Assembly (NCBI RefSeq): GCF_000754805.1
Contig: NZ_KN150731.1
Coordinates: forward strand, 2,343,886-2,407,885
Direction: 5' to 3'
Length of the DNA: 64,000 nucleotides
DNA from: Yersinia frederiksenii ATCC 33641
GTDB lineage: Bacteria; Pseudomonadota; Gammaproteobacteria; Enterobacterales; Enterobacteriaceae
Position 1 is the stretch's first letter. Each line of letters opens with the position of its first letter. Shown in pieces: positions 29,835 through 38,364 of this stretch. Below the pieces are notes generated by a model, which ran no database searches, was not told the origin of the DNA, and worked only from the letters and a program-made list of their open reading frames with translations. The position numbers and the translations under genes were made by a program.

Positions 29835-29855
29835 CCCCAAACAACCTGTTTTTCA

Positions 29856-30102
29856 CTTACCGGAGGTTAATGACCCAGTGGACCCTGTTCCCATAACCTA
29901 CACCCTTTGGGTGGGCCGGTAAGGTCAATCCCCGCCTGACGTGGTTGCCTTATCGGATAACAATCTGATAGGCAGTCACTGCGCACTTCTCTCGCGTTGG
30001 TTTCTGCTGCTGATTTTTGCCCTTGCTACGGCAGGTTTGCCGTGGGCGCAACTTGAAATAGTCCAAAACACGATTTCAGGGAATGACAGTAAGGTTTGAA
30101 CC
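29856..30102 (+). promoter_or_regulatory. mgtA leader RNA with alternative stems
   Basis: A roughly 260-base leader precedes mgtA. CTTACCGG (29856-29863) pairs perfectly with CCGGTAAG (29916-29923), a stem that would cover part of the leader ribosome site GGAGG (29862-29866). Inside it CACCC/GGGTG (29901-29913) forms a small hairpin. Downstream, GCCTTATC and GATAGGC (about 29948-29974) form another stem. In E. coli and Salmonella the mgtA leader controls Rho-dependent termination through mgtL translation and Mg2+; the same logic is likely here. Confidence 0.65.
29878..29922 (+). CDS. candidate MgtL-like leader peptide
   Basis: A 14-codon frame from GTG at 29878 encodes M-D-P-V-P-I-T-Y-T-L-W-V-G-R. 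Its start resembles MgtL (M-E-P-D-P...), where Pro codons slow the ribosome and couple translation to mgtA expression. GGAGG is 11 bases upstream. A competing 8-codon frame (ATG at 29870, M-T-Q-W-T-L-F-P) begins only 3 bases after GGAGG. Which one is translated cannot be decided by eye. Confidence 0.4.
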   Translation: MDPVPITYTLWVGR

Positions 30103-32835
30103 ATGCCAGTTAAAAATTTCACCCGGCAGTTGCTCAACGTATTGAGTCGTAACCTGCCCCGCCGCCTGATCCGCCGGGAAACCATGCTAGAAGGAGTTTC
30201 AGCGGGAAGTGCAGCTAAAGATATCCCCGCCGACCTGACTCGGCAGCGTTTGCTATGCGCCAATGCAACGCCACCGCAACTTTATCAACGTTTTCAAAGC
30301 CATCCGGAAGGGCTAACCGAGCAGGAAGCTGAAGCCATTCGCTTGGTCAGTGGCAGTAATCTGATTGAAAATCAGCAAGCTGTCAGTGGGTGGGTTCACC
30401 TATGGCACTGTTATCGCAACCCGTTTAACTTGCTATTGACTATTCTGGCACTGATTTCCTATGCCACTGAAGACCTCACTGCTGCGCTAGTGATTGGTGC
30501 CATGGTGCTAATTTCTACCCTAATGCATTTTATTCAGGAAGCTCGCTCCAACCGCGCAGCCGATGCCTTAAAAGCCATGGTCAGCAATACTGCCACGGTG
30601 ATCCGCAGTGATGCCCATACCGGTAAGAGCGAGCACCACGAGCTGCCTATCTCCCAATTGGTGCCTGGCGATATTATCAAGCTCTCCGCTGGCGACATGA
30701 TCCCGGCAGATTTACGGATTCTGTTTGCCAAAGACCTGTTTATCAGCCAGGCCGCCTTGACCGGTGAATCCCTGCCGGTGGAGAAAGTCGCGCAATGCCG
30801 TGAGTGTGACGAACAGAACCCACTTGAGCGAGATACGCTCTGCTTTATGGGCACCAATGTGGTGAGTGGCTCGGCACTGGCCATCGTTATCGGAACCGGT
30901 AACCAAACTTATTTTGGTTTATTGGCTGAGCGCGTGACTCATCAGGATGAGCAACCCAATGCCTTTCAAAGTGGCATCAGTAAAGTCAGTTGGTTGCTGA
31001 TCCGATTTATGCTGGTCATGACGCCGATTGTGTTGCTGATCAATGGGTTTACCAAAGGTGACTGGTGGGAAGCGGCGCTATTTGCTCTCTCCGTCGCGGT
31101 AGGTTTGACCCCAGAAATGTTGCCAATGATTGTCACATCGACATTGGCAAAAGGGGCTGTAAAGCTGTCAAAACAGAAAGTTATCGTCAAACGGCTGGAT
31201 GCTATCCAGAACTTTGGGGCGATGGATATTCTGTGTACCGATAAGACCGGAACTCTCACACAAGACAAAATCGTGTTGGAGAGCCATATCGACGTATTTG
31301 GTGCCAATTGTGAGCGAGTGCTGCGCTATGCCTGGCTCAATAGCTATTACCAAACCGGGCTAAAAAATCTTCTGGATGTGGCGGTGCTTTCTTCGATGAC
31401 CGACTCCGACATCGCGAAATCTCAGTCGACCGATACTCTGGCGGGTTATCGTAAAATCGATGAGATTCCCTTCGATTTTGAGCGCCGTCGTATGTCCGTG
31501 GTCGTCAGCGATCAGTCTGATTATCATGAGCTTATCTGCAAAGGGGCGTTGGAAGAGATGCTGTCTATTTGCCGCCATGTCCGACAAGGGGATGACGTTA
31601 TCCCAATGACGGATGCATTGATGGCCCGTATCCGTCGTATTACTGATGAGCAAAACCAGCAAGGGTTGCGAGTTGTGGCGGTTGCCACCCGAATTTTACC
31701 GGCTTATCAGCGAAATTATGCTGTTATCGACGAATATGACCTTATTCTTGAGGGATATATTGCCTTCCTTGACCCGCCCAAAGAGAGTACCGCACCGGCA
31801 CTTCTGGCGTTGAAAAAGAATGGCATCAACGTCAAAATTCTTACTGGTGACAATGAGTTAGTAGCACGTAAAGTCTGTAAAGATGTTGGGCTATCGGTTG
31901 ACCGAGTCTTGCGAGGCAATGATATTGAACAGATGAGCGAAGCTGAACTGACGCAAGCCACCCGCACCACAACCGTGTTCGCCAAGTTGACCCCAATGCA
32001 CAAAGAACGCATCGTAAAAAACATGCGGGATGCGGGCCATGTGGTCGGCTTTATGGGGGACGGCATCAATGATGCCCCAGCCTTGCGGGCCGCGGATATT
32101 GGGATCTCAGTCGATTCCGCAGTCGATATCGCCAAGGAAGCCGCTGATATTATTTTGCTGGAAAAGAGCCTGATGGTGTTGGAACAAGGAGTGATAGAAG
32201 GCCGTCGCACCTTTGCCAACATGCTGAAATACATAAAAATGACCGCCAGTTCCAACTTTGGTAACGTCTTCAGCGTGTTGATTGCCAGTGCATTTTTACC
32301 CTTCCTGCCCATGCTGCCACTGCATCTGTTGATCCAGAACTTGCTGTACGATATTTCTCAGATTGCCATTCCGTTTGATAATGTCGACGAAGAGCAACTG
32401 ACCAAACCACAGCGCTGGAACGCCGGTGATTTGGGGCGTTTTATGGTGTTCTTTGGCCCGATAAGCTCCATTTTTGACGTTTTGACCTTTAGCCTGATGT
32501 GGTGGGTATTTAAGGCTAATACACCAGAAATGCAGACACTGTTCCAATCTGGTTGGTTCGTCGAGGGGCTACTGTCTCAAACATTGATTGTGCATATGAT
32601 TCGTACTCGTAAGATTCCATTTATCCAGAGCCGCGCCTCATGGCCACTGTGTCTGATGACACTGGCGGTCGTTGTCGTCGGTATCGGGCTGACCTTCTCA
32701 CCACTGGCTGGGTTCCTGCAATTACAGGCGCTGCCACTCTCCTACTTCCCATGGCTGATTATGATTCTGGCGGGGTATATGGTAACAACGCAGTTAGTGA
32801 AGGGATGGTTTGTCAGGAGATATGGGTGGCAGTGA
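30103..32835 (+). CDS. mgtA: magnesium-transporting P-type ATPase MgtA
   Basis: 910-residue P3B-type ATPase that imports Mg2+ into the cytoplasm under low Mg2+. The phosphorylated Asp380 lies in DKTGTLTQDK, the actuator motif is LTGES, and the hinge is VVGFMGDGINDAPALRAADIG. About ten membrane helices are spread as in MgtA. The N-terminal region (about 1-80) is basic and less conserved. Regulation by PhoP and leader RNA is suggested by upstream sites. In E. coli mgtA is also adjacent to treR. Confidence 0.96.
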   Translation: MPVKNFTRQLLNVLSRNLPRRLIRRETMLEGVSAGSAAKDIPADLTRQRLLCANATPPQLYQRFQSHPEGLTEQEAEAIRLVSGSNLIENQQAVSGWVHLWHCYRNPFNLLLTILALISYATEDLTAALVIGAMVLISTLMHFIQEARSNRAADALKAMVSNTATVIRSDAHTGKSEHHELPISQLVPGDIIKLSAGDMIPADLRILFAKDLFISQAALTGESLPVEKVAQCRECDEQNPLERDTLCFMGTNVVSGSALAIVIGTGNQTYFGLLAERVTHQDEQPNAFQSGISKVSWLLIRFMLVMTPIVLLINGFTKGDWWEAALFALSVAVGLTPEMLPMIVTSTLAKGAVKLSKQKVIVKRLDAIQNFGAMDILCTDKTGTLTQDKIVLESHIDVFGANCERVLRYAWLNSYYQTGLKNLLDVAVLSSMTDSDIAKSQSTDTLAGYRKIDEIPFDFERRRMSVVVSDQSDYHELICKGALEEMLSICRHVRQGDDVIPMTDALMARIRRITDEQNQQGLRVVAVATRILPAYQRNYAVIDEYDLILEGYIAFLDPPKESTAPALLALKKNGINVKILTGDNELVARKVCKDVGLSVDRVLRGNDIEQMSEAELTQATRTTTVFAKLTPMHKERIVKNMRDAGHVVGFMGDGINDAPALRAADIGISVDSAVDIAKEAADIILLEKSLMVLEQGVIEGRRTFANMLKYIKMTASSNFGNVFSVLIASAFLPFLPMLPLHLLIQNLLYDISQIAIPFDNVDEEQLTKPQRWNAGDLGRFMVFFGPISSIFDVLTFSLMWWVFKANTPEMQTLFQSGWFVEGLLSQTLIVHMIRTRKIPFIQSRASWPLCLMTLAVVVVGIGLTFSPLAGFLQLQALPLSYFPWLIMILAGYMVTTQLVKGWFVRRYGWQ

Positions 32836-32910
32836 TTTGAGTTTTATTTCAAATTTACAGGGAGAGACTCAGTTTAGTTATCTGGTTCGGTTGCTAGGTA
32901 TTGGAGCTAT

Positions 32911-33085
32911 TTTCGGTTGATATTCGTTTAGTGCTCAACATCAAAATCCAAAAACATGGTTTTGACCTTCATGTTTAAAAACACATTTGAGCAGCCGAGT
33001 GAAGAGTGTAGCTAGGGCAACCCGCCATGGACGGCGGGTTGAGGCATCAGAGGTGAGATAACCGCTAATCTTATGTCAACCGAAA
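32911..33085. repeat. MITE-like intergenic element with terminal inverted repeats
   Basis: TTTCGGTTGA (32911-32920) and TCAACCGAAA (33076-33085) form a perfect 10-bp terminal inverted repeat bounding 175 bases without a gene. Inside is a GC-rich hairpin, CAACCCGCC (33018-33026) with GGCGGGTTG (33033-33041), that could terminate transcription of mgtA and of the minus-strand regulator. Its left end recurs at 18422 and its right end at 25189. It resembles small non-autonomous elements but the family was not identified. Confidence 0.6.
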
Positions 33086-33092
33086 CAAAAAT

Positions 33093-35021
33093 CTAAATTC
33101 GACTCAAACAATCAATCGCAATAGCCTTAAAACTATCAAAATGCTGGCTACTCAATAAACGGCTCATCGAGCGCTCGCGCACAAAGGTCACGAACAGATC
33201 GTAAATCGCCATGGCTTCTTCATAATCGGTTTTACTGATAGCCAGCAGGAAAATAACATGTGCGACTTCGCCATCCCCCCAGGCGATACCATTGGGAGCC
33301 AGTAAAGTGACGACCACGGTTTTCTTGGCTAATAGGCCCAGTGAATGTGGCAGCGCAATTCCCTCGCCTAACATGGTAGATACAATCGCCTCGCGCTCGA
33401 CCACTGAGGGGTAAAAATCCGCATCGACAAACCCTTCTTCTTCCAACTGATGACAGACTTTTTTGAACAACTGCTCCTGAGTCATCGGCTGGTCGATAAT
33501 CATAAAATGGTGACTATCAAAAAACTTTTCCAGCATGTAAGGCCGGGTGCGATCAACCAAAACTAGCTTACCCAACTGCTCCAACTGATATTCCGTCGGG
33601 AATGGCGACATCACCACCACCGGCTTGTTCTTTTCAGCTAAGCGAGAGTTAGAAATAATAAAATCTTCGTCGATATGGTCAAGATTTTCGTATTCACGCA
33701 GGGAAATAGTCTGTGTCATCACAATCTGCGGATACTTACGGGAAATCTGCGCCTGAATCATACGAGTGGTAGAATTGCCCGTGTCACACACCAACATCAC
33801 CTGCGGATGGCGTTGATAACCAATATTATAATGACGCTCCAGCCCGACCCCGATATGTAACACCAGATAGCCAATTTCATTTTCACTCAGACTGTAAGGG
33901 GTATATTTCCCCCAACTGGAAACCGCTGCCAATGTCACATCATAAGCCATCGGATAGTGCTGTTTAATATTAGATAACAGTGGGTTGGGAATGGTAATTT
34001 GATATTTCACCCTAGTTATCATGGTCTTGATATGGGTGAGTAAATCAATCCGCAGTTGCTTATCGCCCTGCAAATTATAGTTATAGTGATCATTGATATA
34101 CGAGAGGATGTAATCCACCAGCGTCTCTTCGTCATCGGCATTGATTTCACTGGGGCGGCTGGTACTGGCCTGACTGGCCTGCACCCGGCGAGCCGCAATA
34201 TTGACACGCAGGTAAGCCTCTTCTGCCGCCGAAATATCTTTACCCGATAAGAGTTTGAGCTCATTAGCCAGACGGCCAGACGCCAACTTAACTGCTTCAT
34301 CCACATCTTCTGCATCAAAATCAGATAATGGATAACCATCAGTGATGCGTTTTATCGCCACTGCGCAGTAGAAAATCAGGTATTGCTCACCTTCGTCGGT
34401 TAACCGTACGGCATATTGCGCTAATAATGCGTGCAATAATCCAGTCAATTCCGGGATGGTTTGGATACTGAGAAACTCATTTTTTAATAATGGGTTATCG
34501 GCGTCTTGCAGTTGCAATTGGAACAATAAATCTGTCAGGCAGGTCCGAATCGCCAATTCGGTACCAAACAATTTCATGCCATAACGTGGTTTAGTTTCAA
34601 TTGTCAGATGGTAGCGGTTTAGCCTTTCTCTCACCTCAGCCATATCATTTTGTAATGTGCCACGGCTGACAAACCATTCATCGGCTAAATCTTCCAGCTT
34701 CAATGAAAAAGCAGAGGTCAGAAAACGAATTAACAGATAGTGAACCCGCTCATTGGCAGTGCGTGGAGTCAGGTGCATTTTGCGATTTTGTTGCTGTAAA
34801 GCACGAAAGCGCTCGGCGTCATCAACCCTTAGCCGGTAGCCGAAGCCCCGGTTATGCACAAAGTGCGCGCCATAATGCTCAAGGATCTCATTCAACGCCG
34901 TGATATCTGCCCGTACAGTACGTGTCGAGACCGCAAAACGTTTCGCCAACTCCTCCTGAGGCAGCGTTTCCGATTGCAGTGCATCGAACATATAGGCCAG
35001 ACGTTGATAGGGAAATCTCAC
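33093..35021 (-). CDS. BglG/MtlR-type transcription regulator with PRD, EIIB and EIIA domains
   Basis: 642-residue PTS-controlled activator. In order: two helix-turn-helix domains (about 1-60 and 90-150; ELAKRFAVSTRTVRADI is the first), two PRDs (about 190-290 and 300-405), an EIIB-Gat-like domain with Cys412 in VCDTGNSTT, and a fructose/mannitol-type EIIA domain with His559 in IALPHSLG. It starts with GTG, with CGGAG 7 bases before it. As the terminal regulator of the adjacent sugar-acid cluster it probably activates it in response to PTS phosphorylation. Confidence 0.85.
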   Translation of the reverse strand: MRFPYQRLAYMFDALQSETLPQEELAKRFAVSTRTVRADITALNEILEHYGAHFVHNRGFGYRLRVDDAERFRALQQQNRKMHLTPRTANERVHYLLIRFLTSAFSLKLEDLADEWFVSRGTLQNDMAEVRERLNRYHLTIETKPRYGMKLFGTELAIRTCLTDLLFQLQLQDADNPLLKNEFLSIQTIPELTGLLHALLAQYAVRLTDEGEQYLIFYCAVAIKRITDGYPLSDFDAEDVDEAVKLASGRLANELKLLSGKDISAAEEAYLRVNIAARRVQASQASTSRPSEINADDEETLVDYILSYINDHYNYNLQGDKQLRIDLLTHIKTMITRVKYQITIPNPLLSNIKQHYPMAYDVTLAAVSSWGKYTPYSLSENEIGYLVLHIGVGLERHYNIGYQRHPQVMLVCDTGNSTTRMIQAQISRKYPQIVMTQTISLREYENLDHIDEDFIISNSRLAEKNKPVVVMSPFPTEYQLEQLGKLVLVDRTRPYMLEKFFDSHHFMIIDQPMTQEQLFKKVCHQLEEEGFVDADFYPSVVEREAIVSTMLGEGIALPHSLGLLAKKTVVVTLLAPNGIAWGDGEVAHVIFLLAISKTDYEEAMAIYDLFVTFVRERSMSRLLSSQHFDSFKAIAIDCLSRI

Positions 35022-35101
35022 TGCTCCACTCCGTTGTTTAGAAAATCATTATTCAGAAGATAGCCCCTGCCAGCATCACTGTCGGGGGCGCATCTCTCAT
35101 A

Positions 35102-36343
35102 TCACTTTTTCTGCACCGGCGGCACAAACACCATTTGTGATGGACTGCCGACGGCGGTATAGCCTGGAACAAAGGTCAATTTGCCACTTTGCTGATCAAC
35201 TTTAAAGCGGGTTATGTTATCGCTACGTTGATTCATCGCGTACAGGTAGTGGCCTGTCGGATCGAGTACCAATGTGCGTGGGTAATCGCCCCGCGTCCAC
35301 ACCTCTTCCACTGGTTTAAATTTACCGTCACCCGTCACCGCAAACTGGCCGATACTGTTGTGCAGACGGTTCGCCACGTATAAGAATTTTCCGTCTTTCG
35401 ATAACGTCAAACCCGCAGCAAAGCTAGTCCCACGATAATCTGCCGGTAATGACGATACTGTATTTAACGGTTTCAACGTGCCTTTTTGTGGGTCTAGTTG
35501 ATAGCTGGTCAGGGTTGAGGCTTCTTCATTAATTAAGAATAGCGTCTTGCCGTTAGGATGGAACACAAAATGACGTGGGCCAGCGCCCGCTGATGATGCA
35601 CTGATATACGGTGGGTCATTAGCTATCAACTGGCCATTGTCTGCATCAAAGCGGTATTGATAAATCCTATCCAGCCCCAGATCGGTGGAAAATACAAATT
35701 TACCGTTGGGGGAGCTGGCAACCATATGTGCATGGGGGCCATTGTGATCACTGATGGCAAAACTCCCTTCCACTGCTGCTGCCGGTTTTGCTGCACCCGC
35801 CGGGCCTTCATCTTGCTGTACAGCGCTGGCATCAGACAGTTTACCGCCACTTTGCACCGGGAAAACGGCCACCGAACCACTGATATAGTTTGCCACCAAC
35901 AAATGGCTGCCAGAGGGCGTCAACGAGAGGTATACCGGCCCCGCCCCTTGAGAATCCACCTGATTAATCAGTGTCAAACTACCATCGACAGGGTTAATGC
36001 TGTATGCCGCAATAGCACCGTGCTTACCGCCATTGTAGTCAGCCACTTCGCTGGCAACATATAGCGTCTTGCCCTGAGCATCCACCACTAACTGTGCCGG
36101 ATTGGCCAATGAGCTGACCAAGGTTTTCCCGGTCAATTCACCGGTTTTGGTATCGACTTGTAGGCGATAAACGCCTTCACCATTCGGATTATAAGTACCG
36201 ACATAAGCGAATGATTGATTAGCTGTTTGCTCGGCATGTGCCAGCGGATTAAACAATGCCACCGTTGCCAGTGCGATACCCGCTGATAGGCTTTTTAAGC
36301 CAGTCAGGTCGGTTAAACCAGAATCTGTTGAGCTGCTATGCAT
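35102..36343 (-). CDS. exported beta-propeller lactonase-like protein
   Basis: 413-residue protein of the 6-phosphogluconolactonase/YbhE (cyclase) beta-propeller family, with repeated motifs such as FVFHPNGKTLFLINE, LTLSKDGKFLYVANR and LVLDPTGHYLYAMNQ. Unlike cytoplasmic Pgl it carries an N-terminal export signal (hydrophobic stretch about 20-36, cleavage near AHA). A periplasmic aldonolactone hydrolase feeding the neighbouring sugar-acid genes is plausible but unproven. It is 164 bases downstream of the aldolase gene, perhaps separately transcribed. Confidence 0.75.
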   Translation of the reverse strand: MHSSSTDSGLTDLTGLKSLSAGIALATVALFNPLAHAEQTANQSFAYVGTYNPNGEGVYRLQVDTKTGELTGKTLVSSLANPAQLVVDAQGKTLYVASEVADYNGGKHGAIAAYSINPVDGSLTLINQVDSQGAGPVYLSLTPSGSHLLVANYISGSVAVFPVQSGGKLSDASAVQQDEGPAGAAKPAAAVEGSFAISDHNGPHAHMVASSPNGKFVFSTDLGLDRIYQYRFDADNGQLIANDPPYISASSAGAGPRHFVFHPNGKTLFLINEEASTLTSYQLDPQKGTLKPLNTVSSLPADYRGTSFAAGLTLSKDGKFLYVANRLHNSIGQFAVTGDGKFKPVEEVWTRGDYPRTLVLDPTGHYLYAMNQRSDNITRFKVDQQSGKLTFVPGYTAVGSPSQMVFVPPVQKK

Positions 36344-36507
36344 ATGGATCCTTACTCATAGGGAATGGCTATCGAATGGTATGGAACTATCCAACCTCAC
36401 AGTCAGGGCACCCGGTTGGGCACCCTGTGGACACTGACTTTCCGTCAAACTTTATTCTAATAAATCAAAATGTTATCGCCAGACAATCGCGCTACCAGAG
36501 CAGGCAG

Positions 36508-37248
36508 TTACGGCACAATCCGCTTCACGATATCCATTAGGGTTTTCACATCTTCCGGGCGAGTATTGCCAGTTTTACTATCAATAATGGAGCTATAAAT
36601 ATGTGGAATAATTTTTGTCACGCCGGCATCCAACGCGATTTGTAGGATTTGCTCGAAATTCTCCAGATCAATGCCACCGGTGGGCTCTAGCCAGAAACCG
36701 GTAGCGGCGCAAGCCTCGGCGACATAACGATATTCGTCGATAGAATCCAGCCCGTTCATTGGGAAGAATTTCACTGAGCTGCCGCCCATATCTTTCAGCA
36801 TGGCAATCGCTGTGGTGATGGGTACAATGGCGTCTTTCTGTTGTGAACTGAGCGGGCCGGTAGAAATCTTCACGTAACCCACTTTAGTGGTCGGTGAAAT
36901 CAGGCCATTGACGACAGTATCGTTCTGGCCCAGCAAGGCTCGACTCGCGCCAACACCGGTAAAAACCTGGTTCACATGTTGTGGTTGAACCTGCTGCGAA
37001 ATCTGGCTGACCATTACCGATTGCTTAGGGTCACCGGCTCCCAGACCAACAGACAAAGCATTATCGATAAGTGCGGCATACTCGCGCATATCTTTGACAG
37101 CGCTGTCGACATCCGGGTAATTCTTCGATAACACACCCACCAACACATGGCCTTCAGCAGCCTGATAAATCTCGCGCGCATTCTCTTTTGAACCGGCCAG
37201 CACATTCAGGCATACCCGGTCACGATAATAATTTGGCGTCAATTTCAT
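36508..37248 (-). CDS. KDPG-type aldolase (DgaF/EF_0839 family)
   Basis: 246-residue TIM-barrel aldolase of the family that includes DgaF. The reaction in the dga pathway is cleavage of 2-keto-3-deoxygluconate 6-phosphate to pyruvate and glyceraldehyde 3-phosphate. The likely Schiff-base residue is Lys160 in SSVKFFPMNGL, followed by a phosphate-binding PTGGIDLENF segment. Three bases separate it from the upstream SelA-like gene. It ends the enzyme part of the cluster. Confidence 0.85.
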   Translation of the reverse strand: MKLTPNYYRDRVCLNVLAGSKENAREIYQAAEGHVLVGVLSKNYPDVDSAVKDMREYAALIDNALSVGLGAGDPKQSVMVSQISQQVQPQHVNQVFTGVGASRALLGQNDTVVNGLISPTTKVGYVKISTGPLSSQQKDAIVPITTAIAMLKDMGGSSVKFFPMNGLDSIDEYRYVAEACAATGFWLEPTGGIDLENFEQILQIALDAGVTKIIPHIYSSIIDSKTGNTRPEDVKTLMDIVKRIVP

Positions 37249-37251
37249 GAC

Positions 37252-38364
37252 TCAGGCTCCCTTAACCAAATGGTTAATACAGGTATAAATCGTCTCAAGT
37301 TGCGGTGGCGTCACACTGCGCACATCGACTTCAATCTTGCCTTCGTTGGCTTTATAGGCGCGGAAATAAATCGCAATATCACCATTTTTGAGCGCCTCAA
37401 CCAATTCTGGCGTTGAACGACCAATTTTGGCTTCATCAAAACTGATTTCAGTCCGCGCAATATCACGCCCAGCCGCATCCCAAACCACTTGGGCTGAAAT
37501 ACCGTCGATGGTATTTAACTGACTGATAAACGGTGTCATTTTCTCAACCATTTGCTGGCCAGTTTCTTTCTCCAATGTCATGTAACTTTCAATGGCGCGG
37601 GTTAGGCCAAGAATACCCTCTTTGCCCACTTTCATCGCCCGACCAATGCCACTGGATTGCAACTTCACCCATTCGACATAGGTTTTCTTGCCTAATACCA
37701 AGCCACTGGTTGGCCCTTCAATGGCTTTAGCGCCGCTGTATATCACTAAATCAGCACCCATTTGGTAGTAACACTGCAAGTCTTCTTCTGCTGCCGCATC
37801 GACAATTAATGGCAATTGATGTTTGCGTGCGATAACCACTGCTTGTTCGACTGATAAAATGCTTTTTTGTACCGAATGGTGGGATTTTATGTACAGGATC
37901 GCCGCAGTATTCGGCGTAATCGCAGCTTCTAGCTGTTCAGGCAGGCACTCATTGGCATAACCAGCTTCTACCACTTTACCGCCACCCAATGTCACCATAG
38001 TATCGACTGGCGCACCAAAGTTAACGTTATGGCCTTTCGGCAGCACGATTTCATGGGGCACAGTGCGAGGGGCTGCATGCAGATTAACCAGTAAATTCGC
38101 ATTGTCTTTGATAATCACGGCGGCAACCGATTGGGCAATCCCGGCCGATGCACAGGACACGACCACCGCACTTTCAACATTCAGTAAACCCGCAATGTAA
38201 GCACCGGTTTTATTCACCAGATCTTTCATTTCAAAGTAATGATTCAGCCCCAATTCCATGGCCTCGATCACATCTTGTCGTGGCGTCGAAACGCCCAGCA
38301 TTGTCATGCGGCCAGAAGCATTAATCACCTGCTTTAACTGGTATTTTTCATAGACTGAAGACAT
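37252..38364 (-). CDS. SelA-like PLP enzyme (DgaE family, D-glucosaminate-6-P ammonia-lyase type)
   Basis: 370-residue fold-type I PLP enzyme of the SelA-like group that includes Salmonella DgaE. DgaE removes ammonia from D-glucosaminate 6-phosphate to give KDPG. The PLP Lys213 is in VIYSGAKAIEGPTSG and the PLP-ring/phosphate region is around VDAAAEEDLQ. Its start overlaps the amidohydrolase end by 17 bases. The substrate here is inferred from the family and the downstream aldolase. Confidence 0.83.
   Translation of the reverse strand: MSSVYEKYQLKQVINASGRMTMLGVSTPRQDVIEAMELGLNHYFEMKDLVNKTGAYIAGLLNVESAVVVSCASAGIAQSVAAVIIKDNANLLVNLHAAPRTVPHEIVLPKGHNVNFGAPVDTMVTLGGGKVVEAGYANECLPEQLEAAITPNTAAILYIKSHHSVQKSILSVEQAVVIARKHQLPLIVDAAAEEDLQCYYQMGADLVIYSGAKAIEGPTSGLVLGKKTYVEWVKLQSSGIGRAMKVGKEGILGLTRAIESYMTLEKETGQQMVEKMTPFISQLNTIDGISAQVVWDAAGRDIARTEISFDEAKIGRSTPELVEALKNGDIAIYFRAYKANEGKIEVDVRSVTPPQLETIYTCINHLVKGA

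Noticed and set aside
29870-29896. 8-codon ATG frame as the mgtA leader peptide
   Set aside because: Ribosome site spacing of 3 bases is too short and it lacks the early Pro codons; kept only as an alternative to the GTG frame.
29976-30263. Minus-strand open frame overlapping the mgtA start
   Set aside because: Arg/Ser-rich, antisense to a conserved leader and gene start, no ribosome site or family match.
36404-36427. Hairpin-like repeat GGGCACCC at the start side of the lactonase gene
   Set aside because: Central mismatches and no T-run; it is mostly a short direct repeat.
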